Positions 11,670 to 21,940 of a stretch of 64,000 nucleotides of DNA are shown here, piece by piece (position 1 is the stretch's first letter; every line of letters begins with the position of its first letter). Source of the stretch: Rhipicephalus microplus. Lineage: Eukaryota; Arthropoda; Arachnida; Ixodida; Ixodidae. The notes beneath the pieces were generated by a model. It ran no database searches and was not told where the DNA came from. It worked only from the letters and a program-made list of their open reading frames with translations. Location: contig NC_134702.1 of assembly GCF_043290135.1 (NCBI RefSeq), positions 193,658,491 through 193,722,490 on the forward strand. Reading direction: 5' to 3'. Position numbers and translations under genes: made by a program.

Positions 11670-12704
11670 TCATTCCTTCTTCAAGTCTAGGTGGATTCGA
11701 GCCCGTACCATTCTAAGGTCACTGCATCTTACCTTGCCAACCACTTCCGCATCCTGCACGACTCCTAGGTGTGCAGTCATTATAAAGTCTATTTCGTTCT
11801 TATTTACGCCATTAGGGCTCCTCCATGTCCACTTGCGGTTTTCTCGTTTTCGGTAGAAGGTATTCAAAATACGCAGATTATTGCGTTCTGCGAATTCTAC
11901 TAGTAGCTCTCCTTTGGCGTTTCTAGTGCCGATGCCATAATCTCCTACTGCCTGGTCTCCAGCCTGCTTCTTCCCTACCTTTGCATTAAAGTCGCCCATT
12001 ACTATAGTATACTGTGTTTTCACCTTACTCATTGCCGATTCCACGGCTTCATAGAAGCTTTCAACTGAAGCGTCATCATGGCTGGATGTAGGCGCGTAAG
12101 CCTGTACTACCTTCATTTTGTATCTTTTATTCAGTTTAATTACAATGCCTACCACCCTTTCATTAATGCTATAGTAATCCTCTATGTTGCCAGCTATGTT
12201 TGTGTGAATTAGGAACCCTACTCCCAGTTCTCTTCTGTCTGCCAAGCCCCGATAGCAAATGACGTGCCCATTCTGTAGCACAGTATAGGCCTCATCTGTC
12301 CTCCTAACCTCACTCAGCCCTATTATATCCCATTTAATGCCTTCTAGCTCCTCGAATAATACAGCTAGACTTCCCTCACTAGATAACGTTCTAACGTTAA
12401 ACGTTGCTAAGTTCAAGTTCCAATGGTGGCCTGTCCGTATCCAGAGATTCCTAGCACCCTCTGCTGCTTTGCAGATCTGACCGCCGCCGTGGTCAGTTGC
12501 TCCGCAGCTGGTGGGGACTGAGGGCCGTGAGTTAATTGACGAATGCCTACGGGAGGGGGTGGCCAGGTACTGCACCAGGGCGGCCAATCCTTCTCTGGTG
12601 AGATCATCGGTGCGTACCGGCTTTAAGCCGGTACGATCAGATCCTGGTATTCCCATTTTAAGTAGTCGCTGAAACACTGAAGTGCTTCTTTTTTTTAAGT
12701 TCAC
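11670..12704 (-). pseudogene. LINE ORF, endonuclease part
   Basis: The frame shows the exonuclease-endonuclease-phosphatase signature in order: LATFNVRTL, GLSEVRRT (catalytic Glu), VVQAYAPTSS, IVMGDFNAKVG (Asp/Asn), WTWRSPNG and IDFIM. It ends with CSDLRMVR where the family normally has S-D-H, so the catalytic His appears replaced by Leu. The frame stops at a TGA (11670-11672) directly after LDLKKE. The downstream reading continues in the same frame into the RT portion, so the stop looks like a point nonsense change. Nuclear nicking activity is therefore unlikely for this copy. Confidence 0.8.
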
Positions 12705-13227
12705 AGCTTTTTAGCTTGCAACTAAAACACACCTATTGGAAGCCACGAAGTCCTATTCTTTGAAACTGAATTATTATGGGACACTGAAAGAACGGGGTCG
12801 TTCAATAAGCATTCAACGTAACACCAATCATGTCAGGCAGTCCAGAAAGGCTGGAAAGCTAGTTTAGTAGGTGTCCATGTTTGAAATTCATTTGTATAGC
12901 ATTATAAGAACAATAGCCTACCCCTGACGTGTGCTTTACCTTGGTGTTAGCGAATGTTCAGAGAAATATAAAACAAGCACTAACAGGTAAAAAATATGGA
13001 CTGTAAACCAAGCAGGTTGCCACCTAGGTCACTTCATCTGAAAACATCTCATTAAAAGATAAAGATTGTTAGCATTGTGGGTGCAAGGCGCGGTAGTTCC
13101 CGTTCATCTTCAAGTTTGTTGAATCGATGCCATGTGTCATTATCACGAATTTATCAGGACCCTTACGTTATGCAATGTACACTTGCAGTTGTGTTAATGT
13201 CTAATCTTTCTCATTATTTTGGGCCAG
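12705..13227 (+). other. Intron remainder with 3' splice acceptor
   Basis: No gene. The stretch ends in a good acceptor: 'ctaatctttctcattatttt' followed by gggccag, with a plausible branch point CTAAT. The open frame to its left (from 13077) belongs to the intron and starts with GTG, so I do not include it in the protein. Confidence 0.5.
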
Positions 13228-16200
13228 GCGAACTACCATTCTTCGGCAAGAAGAACGAGACCACGGTGGCTGAGCTTAGCTTAGCCGCCATCACGCAAAG
13301 TGCTACGCCGAAAGCATCCGGTGCGGCAGCCTCTCCTATGAACGGACCCCAAGACGGAATCGTCGCATTGACAACGCTTTCGCGTCCCAAGTCCTCGCAC
13401 ACATCTCCCGCCGGCTCGGCAGCTGGGTCTAGATACCACGCTGCACTGCGCCACAAGCCCGACTCCAATCGTGAACGCGTCTACGCGCCCACTGCCGAAG
13501 GCGCAGCAAGCAAGACGACAATCGAACCCACGGCAGAGGTGCAGGCTCTCAGCGAGCAAGTCATTGTCGTTCCCAAGGGCGGAGTCATGAGCAAGCTGCG
13601 AGCCGCCGGGGCTGCAGACGCTGCCGCCGCAAACGCACTTCGTAAAGGACGCCGCTCAAAGTCTTCCAAGTCCGCAATGAACAAGTCAGATCACAGAAAT
13701 GAGCGCAGCGTTTCGTCTACAAAGACCGCAGAGAGACACACATCTAAGCCCGTGGGTGCCAAACACAGCGACACCGTGAGCGTCAAGGACCAGCATGCCA
13801 TTGCGAGCACTCCAGCAAATGACAGCGTTACTACCCAACACGGGTTGAATAATCTAGCGTCGTTAGCCACTCAGGATAGCCGTAGGGAACCCGTGCACTC
13901 CATAAACGACCGCCATAACCGTGCAGTGCGCAATAAAGCTTATCGCCGCAAGCGCGGCAAAAAGACCGCTACGAAGGGTGTCCCTTCCAGGATGCACTCG
14001 ACCATGGATGACTCTTCGATTCATTCACACACTAGTCACGAACGGCCTGCCAGAAGCACTAGCTCAAGAGAACCAAGTGGTCGCAACGTTCAATTATCTG
14101 ACACACTTATATCTCTTGAACTTCGACGCAAGCGCTCAACGAAAACGCCAGGCAGCGAAGACGAAGAGGCAGATTCTACCCCACCCACTCATAGCCGCAC
14201 CTGGCCATCCACACTCTCCAGCCAAAATGAAGTCACCTCGTCTTTGCCTAATACTGCAACGGAGGGTAAATATGAAAAATTTTCAAGCTTTGGTAGCTCT
14301 GGCAGACATGACAGGAGCCTAGAATTGGTGAACTTGAGTACCATTACTGTAGGGATGGCAGTTTCGGCAGCAGGCCATGGGTTTACTTACGTACCAAGCT
14401 ACGATTACAGCATATCGTCATTTCCCGCAGCGAACTCTACATACGAATCTGCTCGCAGAGCCATACACACTCTTTCAGACAATATGCAGGACATGTCATC
14501 GAAGAGTACGGATGAATCAAAACGCGAGAACACGCAGGTTGGCGGTGGTTATGAACATTCTACTGTCCGTGGCGGTAGCGATGCAGAAAATTCCACGCAA
14601 AATGGGAGTGCTGCAAGCGGAATAAAAGAAATAGAGCGAGTCGCCAGTGGGGTTGGTGGGCTGAACACCAAAACAACTGAAGTTTCCACAGTCGAGGTTG
14701 AGACATTCGAAGCGCAGAACCGGAAATTGCCCGAAGGTCTACAGACAGATATTACAGCTGAACGGGTCTCCACAGACGACTGGTGGCCCTCCCTGCTGGT
14801 TAATGATGCGCTAATCAATAAGGAGTCTGTGGCCTCTGCTAACGACACAGTCTCTGTCGAGGAGAAAAATTATATTGACTTCAAGAATGAACGTCATGCA
14901 TACGATGACATTGATTCTACTGATAGCAAATCAGACTTCAGGACAGCTAACTCCGACCATGAGTTGGATCACAGAATGAGGGAAGTGCGCGGAACGTCTT
15001 CGCTTTCATCGGAAACTCCAAACTTTGTATCAAGCGTAACATCTGAGCTGCGCTCCTCGAGTACGACAGATGACTATACTACGGAATCGCAAGCGCACTC
15101 GTACACCAAATCCTTGCCGAAAGAGAAAAATTTAGTTTATCATCAAAGCACAGTTGAGAACAGCGTGGTTGCAAATGGTGAGACTAACAGAAAGGAAATC
15201 ATGACAGTTTCACCTCCTCAACTCGAAGTGCGCAAAATTATTACAAGCACTGACGCACCTGAGGCAGAACTCACAGCTTCCGCCGCTGCTTTTATTTATG
15301 CTTCGGAAAATGGTAATTTAGTTGACGCTATGTCAAAAACCCCACAAAAGCCGGTTGAAAACACTTTAGAGGATGGTGACGCCAGCCTCGTCCAATTGGA
15401 AGTCAACTTCGCGTCACGCAGGAAGGAAACGAACAAGACTAAAGCACCTACGGCTGGTGGGGTGCCTCCATTCCAAACAATTTTTGAGAAATCCAGTAGA
15501 AAGCCTTGGACGGAATCAACTCAACAGAACCAGGGATACGCAAGCCATTCATGGCCTTCGATGACATGGTCGAGTGGACGCAAAATGCGGCCTGTCTCAG
15601 GGGATAAAGAGGCCGCACATCCGATTGTAGTTCACGTCATTACGTCTACGTCAAGTGCGACAAACAATACCCTAGACATTAGTCTTGCGGGGGGTAATAC
15701 CGCTGGCCTAGCTCAAACGACAGCACTTAATGCCGAAAACGATGAGGAAGATGACGACGAAGAGCGTGATGACGAGACAAGAGCGTCTACAACGTCGCAA
15801 ACAAAAACAAGTTTGAATGCGTTGACGCCTCGTACAGGGTTTAATCGTACAGTGGCTACCACTGAGACGAGAAAAAGCAGCACACGAAAATCCGCCGCTC
15901 CCATAATGGAGAAGCGGACATCTATATTTAATGTAATTCAAACCACCCACCTGAATTTGACATTCCGCACCTCTGACGCCACACAGCGCATTAAAGCCAA
16001 TGCTATTTCGCGCTTCAGTGCGACGAACAAGGCTGGAAGCATATTCCCGATGGGTAGCGTGATGACTCTGATGCCTAATCAGTCATTTGAGCCGGTGAAA
16101 AATCTTGATACCATGAATAACTCTACCCGAGTGGCCAGCACAGATTTGAAGAGCGATAAAAAGCTTAATAACGCAACGCTTACTGCCCCGACTCAACGTC

Positions 16201-16694
16201 CTTCGAGTATCAGATTACCTGCCGTACCTTCTCAAAGCATTGCGATGCACGAAAGTACAACAACGACGGCCACTCCCCGCAGCCGTAAAGGTGACGAAAA
16301 TAATTCGTCTGTTAAAGTTAACGATAACGGTTCTATCTGGCGCCGAATTTTCCCACCGCAGAACGCTTCGTCGTTAGTGACGAAGATGACCGCACCGCCA
16401 GACTCGGGCGCCGGTGTGGAGAACTACTATGACGACAGCAGGAATGAGACGACGTCTTCTGGAAGCGGCGAGGTGGATGACAGCCACGGTGAGCCCAAGA
16501 CGCGGAACCGCCGAATTTCCGGCGAGATACGCATCACTAACAAGTCGAGCAAAAAGCCGGACGTGTTTCAGACCGAGTACTACTATGACGATACGCCGTC
16601 ACGCAAGAGGGAGGAGCCGACGACGGATGACATTACGGAACCGGGTTACGAGAGCATTCCCGCGCAGGAGGCCATTGATGACCTCTTCTCCTGA
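13228..16694 (+). CDS. Exon 2 of type II membrane mucin-like gene (Ser/Thr-rich ectodomain)
   Basis: The exon runs open for 1154 codons to a TGA at 16692. With exon 1 the protein is about 1211 residues. The acceptor leaves phase 1, matching exon 1 exactly; the split codon is Gly, giving K-G-ELPFFGKKNETT at the junction. There is no folded domain that I recognise. The sequence is dominated by Ser, Thr, Asn, Lys and acidic residues with roughly twenty N-x-S/T sequons (NETT, NSTY, NGSA, NDTV, NNTL, NATL, NAS), as in heavily glycosylated extracellular proteins. A furin-type R-R-K-R/S site lies near residue 357. An acidic run (ENDEEDDDEERDDETR) lies near residue 893. Two Tyr-clusters flanked by acid (NYYDDS near 1122, EYYYDD near 1174) resemble tyrosine-sulfation sites. 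Basic clusters (YRRKRGKK, RKGRRSK) occur early. No poly(A) hexamer is evident just downstream. The role is unknown; adhesion or cuticle/gut-surface mucin would be guesses. Confidence 0.65.
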
Positions 16695-17227
16695 AAGGCG
16701 CGGTATGCAAAAATCTAAACATAATTATGAAGCTGATGCTTGTTTACGGACGGTTGCTGTATGCAGTATTATTTGGAACCCTGAAATAGACAAACACCCA
16801 AAAAGAGTGGTGCGCGTGTTCGCTGCGAAGATTAAGTGATGCATACTCAGCTACTGCTTTAGCACCGAATACGCGCAACTATAACACGGACATTCACCAG
16901 AACGTAGAAGAAGCTGTGTTTCAGCGAATAACTATATTCGTGGTTGTGTTGATGCTATGTATCAGCAAACAAGCATATGTGAAAATACATTGCGGGAAAT
17001 AATCGGTACTTCTTTATTCCTGCTGGCTTCAGCATCCGTGCCGAGTCAAACAGGTAGTGTTTGTTATATTACTATACGTCCACCCAGTATATATTGTCGA
17101 AATTGGAGTTTTGAAAAGTTTCAGCAAAACCTATGTAGCTTATAGATCGCACTGAATAGAAGCCGCCATTATCAAGAATTTTTTTATATACGAGGCATTT
17201 TACAGTGAACTTCGGGGACTTGGAGCG
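16695..17227. other. 3' flank of the mucin-like gene, nothing recognised
   Basis: No open frame or repeat that I can name. I do not see AATAAA or ATTAAA in this stretch, so the 3' end of the gene is unresolved. Confidence 0.4.

Positions 17228-17270
<43 letters not shown>
17228..17270. repeat. (TCTA)n microsatellite, left block
   Basis: An uninterrupted run of TCTA tetramers directly abuts the SINE at 17271. Together with the right block it suggests insertion into, or seeding of, a tetranucleotide array. Confidence 0.95.
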
Positions 17271-17507
17271 GCCCCGCCGCGGTGGTCTAGTGGCTAAGGT
17301 ACTCGGCTGCTGACCCGCAGGTCGCGGGTTCAAATCCCGGCTGCGGCGGCTGCATTTCCGATGGAGGCGGAAATGTCGAGGCCCGTGTGCTCAGATTTGG
17401 GTGCACGTTAAAGAACCCCAGGTGGTCAAAATTTCCGGTGCCCTCCACTACGGCGTCTCTCATAATCATATGGTGGTTTTGGGACGTTAAACCCCACAAA
17501 TCAAAAA

Positions 17508-17508
<1 letters not shown>
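17271..17508 (+). mobile_element. Ruka-like tRNA-derived SINE (best-preserved copy)
   Basis: The 5' part is tRNA-like: GGTCTAGTGGCTAAGG near 17284 (box A) and GGTTCAAATCC at 17327-17337 (box B), the internal RNA polymerase III promoter. The body follows with blocks 'catttccgatggaggcgg', 'gtgctcagatttgggtgc', 'aaagaaccccaggtggtc' and 'ctccactacggcgtctctc', ending in 'tttgggacgttaaacccc' and a short A-rich tail. Ruka is a tRNA-derived SINE family described from ixodid ticks; I assign the name from memory of its features. This copy is the reference for the others in the window. Confidence 0.85.
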
Positions 17509-17561
<53 letters not shown>

Positions 17562-17592
17562 ATATCTATCTATCTATCTATCTATTTGTCTG

Positions 17593-17630
<38 letters not shown>

Positions 17631-17631
17631 C
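17509..17631. repeat. (TCTA)n microsatellite, right block
   Basis: A long run of TCTA tetramers with rare changes (one TATA, one TTTG/TCTG patch) directly follows the SINE tail. The + strand frame through it encodes a meaningless Ile-Tyr-Leu-Ser repeat. Confidence 0.95.
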
Positions 17632-17718
17632 GTCTGCGTCTTTTAGAATTCCGGGCTGTTTCGATATTGGTATCAATACCAAAGTTGGTGTGGCATAACA
17701 TGACTGTATGACGAGCGT

Positions 17719-18021
17719 AAATGACTAGTCAACCCCTAACTATCATGACATGTACGTCGCTATTGTCATAATATACATTTCGTAATCTTGCTCTTGTGGT
17801 GGTTTCGTTCACATGACCTATTGCGAAACTGGTATGGTATGACATGACTGCATGGCGAACAGAAGTAACCAACCCTAACATAGAAATCATGACACGCCTC
17901 TCATGCAAATCATGACTACACGCCACGCTAACGGTGCGCTTGCGGTAATTTTTCTAGCTTCAGATATACCAAATTTGGTTTAACGTGACTTTGAATAGAA
18001 GACGAAAGTGAACACACTCTC
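17719..18021 (+). repeat. ~145-bp tandem repeat array, left part
   Basis: About two monomers are visible, starting near 17719 and 17865, with a third beginning near 18010. Each has an 'aaatgac..' start, a 'catgacatg..gtcatg' palindromic core, a 'tttctagcttc..tatacc' block and an 'aaatttggt..cgtga' end. The third monomer is cut at 18021 by the LTR element and resumes at 23092. Confidence 0.7.
18017..18021 (+). repeat. Target-site duplication (left), CTCTC
   Basis: The five bases before the 5' LTR are CTCTC, identical to the five after the 3' LTR at 23087-23091. This is the staggered-cut signature of integrase-mediated insertion. Confidence 0.85.
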
Positions 18022-19167
18022 TGTCACGGACGGCCATTTTTGGCGACACCGCGTCACGGCAATTAACTGGCGCCGTACTCCCCGACTGACCGGGAGAAAC
18101 GGCGGCGCTGAAAGGGAGCCGAGAAGAGCAGAATGGGGTGCTCTTCTTAGAACGTCGCCGCCGCCGGTGAATCCTTTTGTAACTGTGGCGGCGTCTGCAA
18201 GGTCGTAGAAGGCCACGGTATACCCCGAAAAAGGATTAGACTACGAGACGCCACGGCTGAGAGCTAAGTGGTTGACCGTTCCCACGGAAAAAAGCGTGGG
18301 AAACGCTCTGGGGGCCAAGCCGTATGGCAACAGCCCGACAGGTTGTCACTCTCGCTAGTTGCGGGCCCTCTCCCAATTAAAAAGGGGTGGGGTCAAAATA
18401 TTTTTGGGGCGGAGTTTCCCATCAATTAAACGTGCATGATTGGACCCAGGTAGAGGTCTCTTGTCCCCAAGGAAGAGAGCGAGGAGACACGAGGGGGATT
18501 TAAGCGCAGGATTTTGCCCTGCTAGGCAGACTAGTCGCTGACCAACATGGTGTAGAACCAGATCAACAAGCATCTCTTCTAGAAGTTTTTAGTGTGGCTC
18601 TGTATCGGCTGGCCACCTAAACTTAGCCGTTCGTCTAGCTGTGACGCGATATTAACCTCTGCAACGTAGACATCGGGACTTCGCCTCGAGTTAGCTCAAC
18701 CTGCTCGAAGTCACCTGCAAGCACTAGCCTCCCGGAGCCACCAGCGTTGCAACACCACCGACATCGCAGTCGTGCCAGAACTCACTTCGACTTCTCGCAT
18801 CCGATCGTCGGGGACACAACGCTGCCGGTCATCACACGTATGCCTTCACCTGTTCATATCTTCGAACTTTCTCCTCCGTCATTCTATTCTTGTTAGTTTG
18901 TGTAGTTTGTAATAGTTCTCTCTCGTAAGCTGATTTATTGTTTCTGTTATATTTTTCTTTAGTTGTATCAAGTGTGATGTATTTTGTTAGTTGTATTGAA
19001 GTGTTGTGTTAGATCCCGTGTGCTGCAAAATCATTAGAGTAAAGTTGTTTTGTTTTCCCACGTCTCTGATCTCTTCACTGTCTCTGCTTGCGTGCGGAAC
19101 GAACCAACCTGCTGTCATTCCCGTCGCCGACTTCGCGCTGGCGACGCTTGAGTGGCAGCTTGTAACA
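18022..19167 (+). repeat. 5' LTR
   Basis: Direct repeat of 1146 bp with TG..CA ends, near-identical to 21941-23086. The last ~250 bases are T-rich and are likely to contain the transcription start and R/U5 region. I do not see a canonical AATAAA in it. Confidence 0.95.
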
Positions 19168-19171
19168 AAAC

Positions 19172-19190
19172 TGGCGTCTGCGACAGGACG
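19172..19190 (+). promoter_or_regulatory. Primer-binding site
   Basis: Four bases after the LTR, TGGCGTCTGCGACAGGACG begins with TGG, the complement of a tRNA 3' CCA. It contains GACAGGA, which fits the T-arm side of a tRNA. The pattern resembles the tRNA-Arg sites of insect mdg1/412-type elements. The tRNA identity is inference and needs comparison with tick tRNA genes. Confidence 0.6.
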
Positions 19191-19327
19191 TTCCGTACAA
19201 GAGTAAGACAGTGAGGGGTGAACGAGAACCGTGCGGATAGCGTGGTGATAGAGCCGCACAGTTGAAGCGGTTGCATCCTGCAATGATTGCGCTGTTTTTA
19301 TAGTGGCATTATAGTGACAGTTGCAAT

Positions 19328-21037
19328 ATGGAGTGTATAGATTTTGAAAAGTGGATCGCGTACGGTAAACAGTTAGGCCTCGAGGGCGCCGAACTGAGAC
19401 AATGGGTTAAAGAGCAGCAGGAACAGGCGCAGGCGTTAGCCAGAGAAGAGCTGGCACTGGCCCGGGAGGAAAAAGAAAGGGAGAGAGAGCGCCAAGAAAA
19501 GGAGAGAGAGCGCAAAGAAAGGGCGAAAGAACGAGAAGCGGCAAGGAAAGCGGCAAGGGAAGCCGGAGAACGGGAAGTGCAGTTACTGCAATTAAAGATT
19601 CGCCTCAATGAGAGTAGCACTGTAGCGCACGAGAAGTGCGAGGTGCAGCCCAGAGTTGTAGAGAAGGCTAGCACGTTTAAAGACAGCAGCAGGTTCGATG
19701 AAGAACCAAATTTGAGTGCTGCTAAAGATGCTGCGCTGCGTAGAGAGGCCGACGAAGGCCAGAGCGAATGCGACGAGGTGCTGTGCCAGTTTAATACTAG
19801 CGAGACAGCTAGAATAGCGGTAGAAAAGCTGGTACAGGCCTCAACTGTGTTTGTCGCAACGGTGGATCTTGCAAATGAGGTCGAAGACATCAAGAACACC
19901 GGAGAAAGCTCAGGAAAAGCAGCGAAAGCAGAGAGTGAGAAGAATAGTGTGGTTGTAGACAGCTCCCAGAAAGACGAGCGAGATTTTTTGCGGGAAAGTA
20001 GCTGCACTGTTTCTGAGATCGTCGAGCTGTCCGCCGATCTAGAGTGTGGAATATGTGATTTTCTCGAAAATCATTTAGACGGCGCGGGTTTTACAGCGGA
20101 CGAATACTGTGAGAAAGCTGACGAGTGCAGTGAGAGTGTTAGCGACCTTGAGCTGCGAGCGGTAGGCTCAGAGACGAGTCGCAGAAAGCGGCGCAGACGC
20201 AAGAGACGTCGCAAAGTCGCGAGTGAGACAAGCAGCTCTACGCATGTTCAGAAAAGTTTGAAGCCTATTAACGCAGCAAGCAGGACTAGGCATTTTGCGT
20301 CAGCGTCAAAGTTCATTTGTATGCGTCTGAACTGCCGGACGAAGGAAAAGGGGACAGCGGGTCCTTTGCAAATGAAATCAAATGGAAGGCGCCAGTTTCG
20401 TGGGGTGCGTGAGCACAAGGTTGGCGCAAGTCAACCGGCCCGACAAGCCAACACTGCCGAGAAATCAAAGTGTCGAAGCAGTAGGGCAGGTGGTGCAGAA
20501 GCACCCTTGAGCTGTAAACCCATCGATGACGCGAACCGAGGCCAATTTCCTAACGGTGCAGAAAAAGTTGGTCGCAGACGTCGCCGTAGACAAGTGAAGG
20601 GTACGCGCACGACAAAGCGAAGGCACGAAGGAAGATGCAAGCATCGGGGAAAAAGGAAAGAGGGTGGCTCAACAGCCAGTTCAGCGAAGAGGCCTTTGGG
20701 GCGGGAAGTCAGGCGCCAGCGGCGAAAGGGTAGACCACAGCGCGCATTCGCGCGACGGAATGCGCGCCGGAGATTAAGAGCTTTGCGGGGACGGGAGTGT
20801 CGAAGGGGTCCTACAAGAAAAGCGACAATAACTAAACACCGCTCGGCTAGACCTAAGAGGACACCGTCACTCTTTCCCTTGCATTGCTCGGGTTCCCTCC
20901 GCCAGATTGACAGAAGTCGGCCGAAATCGCAAATGAGGCGTAGCGCTGCCGTTCAGCTTGTAGCACTTACGCGACGTTGCCTCGGGTGCCCTCGGAATCT
21001 GCCGAGTCCTCGACCGCCGCGTGTACGATTGAAGTGA
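19328..21037 (+). CDS. ORF of the non-autonomous LTR element (gag-like N-terminus)
   Basis: 569 codons from ATG 19328 to a stop at 21035. Residues 1-40 (MECIDFEKWIAYGKQLGL start) resemble the N-terminus of tick Gypsy-type Gag as I remember it. Residues ~40-95 form a strongly charged Arg/Glu/Lys coiled coil (EERERERQEKERERKER style). Residues ~100-280 are acidic and Ser/Val-rich with scattered Cys. From ~283 the protein becomes very basic (RRKRRRRKRRRK at ~283, more Arg clusters to the end), suited to RNA binding. I see no capsid major-homology region, no CCHC knuckle and no protease. The intact frame in a young copy suggests the protein may be made, perhaps for RNA packaging by a helper. The antisense frame at 19309-20007 is a shadow. 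Confidence 0.7.
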   Translation: MECIDFEKWIAYGKQLGLEGAELRQWVKEQQEQAQALAREELALAREEKERERERQEKERERKERAKEREAARKAAREAGEREVQLLQLKIRLNESSTVAHEKCEVQPRVVEKASTFKDSSRFDEEPNLSAAKDAALRREADEGQSECDEVLCQFNTSETARIAVEKLVQASTVFVATVDLANEVEDIKNTGESSGKAAKAESEKNSVVVDSSQKDERDFLRESSCTVSEIVELSADLECGICDFLENHLDGAGFTADEYCEKADECSESVSDLELRAVGSETSRRKRRRRKRRRKVASETSSSTHVQKSLKPINAASRTRHFASASKFICMRLNCRTKEKGTAGPLQMKSNGRRQFRGVREHKVGASQPARQANTAEKSKCRSSRAGGAEAPLSCKPIDDANRGQFPNGAEKVGRRRRRRQVKGTRTTKRRHEGRCKHRGKRKEGGSTASSAKRPLGREVRRQRRKGRPQRAFARRNARRRLRALRGRECRRGPTRKATITKHRSARPKRTPSLFPLHCSGSLRQIDRSRPKSQMRRSAAVQLVALTRRCLGCPRNLPSPRPPRVRLK

Positions 21038-21925
21038 GCGACGGTTGTAGGCTGGAGAGTCGGACACAGGAGGTTTTTTTTGGAAACATATTTGTTTGTT
21101 TATATTTGGTTTTAAAGTGGTGTTCCAGTGTCATCTCCACAGCTAATTTGCTTTGATACTTTTTCTTCCCTCTAAATTTTGTTTGTGTGTAAGCTTTGTC
21201 AAAATTTTGAGTTGAGTTCTTAAGCGGTATGCGGAAGCAGTTACCCGCATCAGTCAACCGACTGCGTGAAAGGAGTTTTTAAGATAAGAGCACGCATGTC
21301 GTAATTGAAGATTTGGTAGAGTGATGGATATGCCTCCACTGCCATGGGGATGTGGCATGAATGAGCATTTGAGGAAGATATTAGCACAAACCGAATGATT
21401 TTGTAAATTGATTAAGATTGGCGTGACCCGGGACAGTTGTTGCGCGCATTGAGACTTGAGGTCTACGAGCATGTTGTTTTTTTTCCTTTCGTCGGTTGTT
21501 TTCTGTTTGTATGTGCGTATTTCATTCTATAATAAGTGTATTTTGAGGTATTTTCTTTTTGCTTGGTGCATTGGTTGTTTTACTTGTTGTAATGCACATT
21601 GAAAGATTGCCCTACAGTAAAGGAGCGCACCTGTTCCGTTTTGTTTCGTAGTATACATTCGTGCAGTGTATTCTGTATTGATGGCTGCCGTACACGGCTA
21701 TTTCCTCTTCTTGGTTGTATGGCGCATTGATACTGTTGCGTGTAAATGAAGCTGGTACTCTAACAATTGTTTGTTTTTCCTTTTGTTGTTAGTTTGATGC
21801 ACTCTGCCTATGTATGTTGTGTATGAGAGGGACAGTCCTCATGCCTCGCTTGTTGGTGGTGTTTTGTTCCTTGTTGTCGGAAAAAATTCCCCTCCGTGTG
21901 GAAAAAATGTTATGAATAACATTCT

Positions 21926-21940
21926 GAAAGTGGGGGGCAA
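21926..21940 (+). promoter_or_regulatory. Polypurine tract
   Basis: GAAAGTGGGGGGCAA lies immediately before the TG of the 3' LTR, the position where plus-strand DNA synthesis is primed. It is purine-rich apart from one T and one C. Confidence 0.75.

Larger units (their letters stand above)
9583..12704 (-). mobile_element. Nearly complete RTE-like LINE (endonuclease + reverse transcriptase)
   Basis: Reading right to left, the element encodes an AP-type endonuclease, a reverse transcriptase and a C-terminal domain ending at 9610. It finishes in a (TGA/ATG)n trinucleotide tail at about 9584-9603, as RTE-clade elements commonly do. It sits antisense inside the intron between 9465 and 13228 of the membrane-protein gene. 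Two lesions break the single long frame: an in-frame TGA at 11670-11672 and a frameshift close to 10500. I could not see a convincing target-site duplication, so the 5' edge (near 12704) is approximate. Assignment to RTE rests on the tail type and motif style; phylogeny of the RT would settle it. Confidence 0.85.

Noticed and set aside
9536..11856. Several + frames of 60-143 codons
   Set aside because: They are antisense to the RTE-like LINE coding sequence.
13077..13227. N-terminal extension of the 1205-codon frame
   Set aside because: It starts with GTG and covers the intron end with branch point and acceptor; the phase match to exon 1 at 13228 is a better explanation.
17284..17345. A genuine tRNA gene
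   Set aside because: The tRNA-like segment is the head of a dispersed SINE with the same body in many other places, and it does not fold into a complete tRNA with its own 3' end.
17228..17631. CRISPR-like repeat-spacer pattern
   Set aside because: The repeats are tetranucleotide microsatellite; there are no unique spacers and the genome is eukaryotic.
17387..17698. 103-codon + frame
   Set aside because: It runs through the SINE and (TCTA)n array; the Ile-Tyr-Leu-Ser repeats come from the microsatellite.
19309..20007. 232-codon minus frame
   Set aside because: Antisense shadow of the LTR-element ORF; its Ser/Leu-rich composition mirrors the Glu/Arg-rich coiled coil on the + strand.
19168..21940. 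Hidden pol domains inside the LTR element
   Set aside because: I looked for YxDD, integrase HHCC/DDE and protease DSG/DTG signatures in all frames of the interior and found none.
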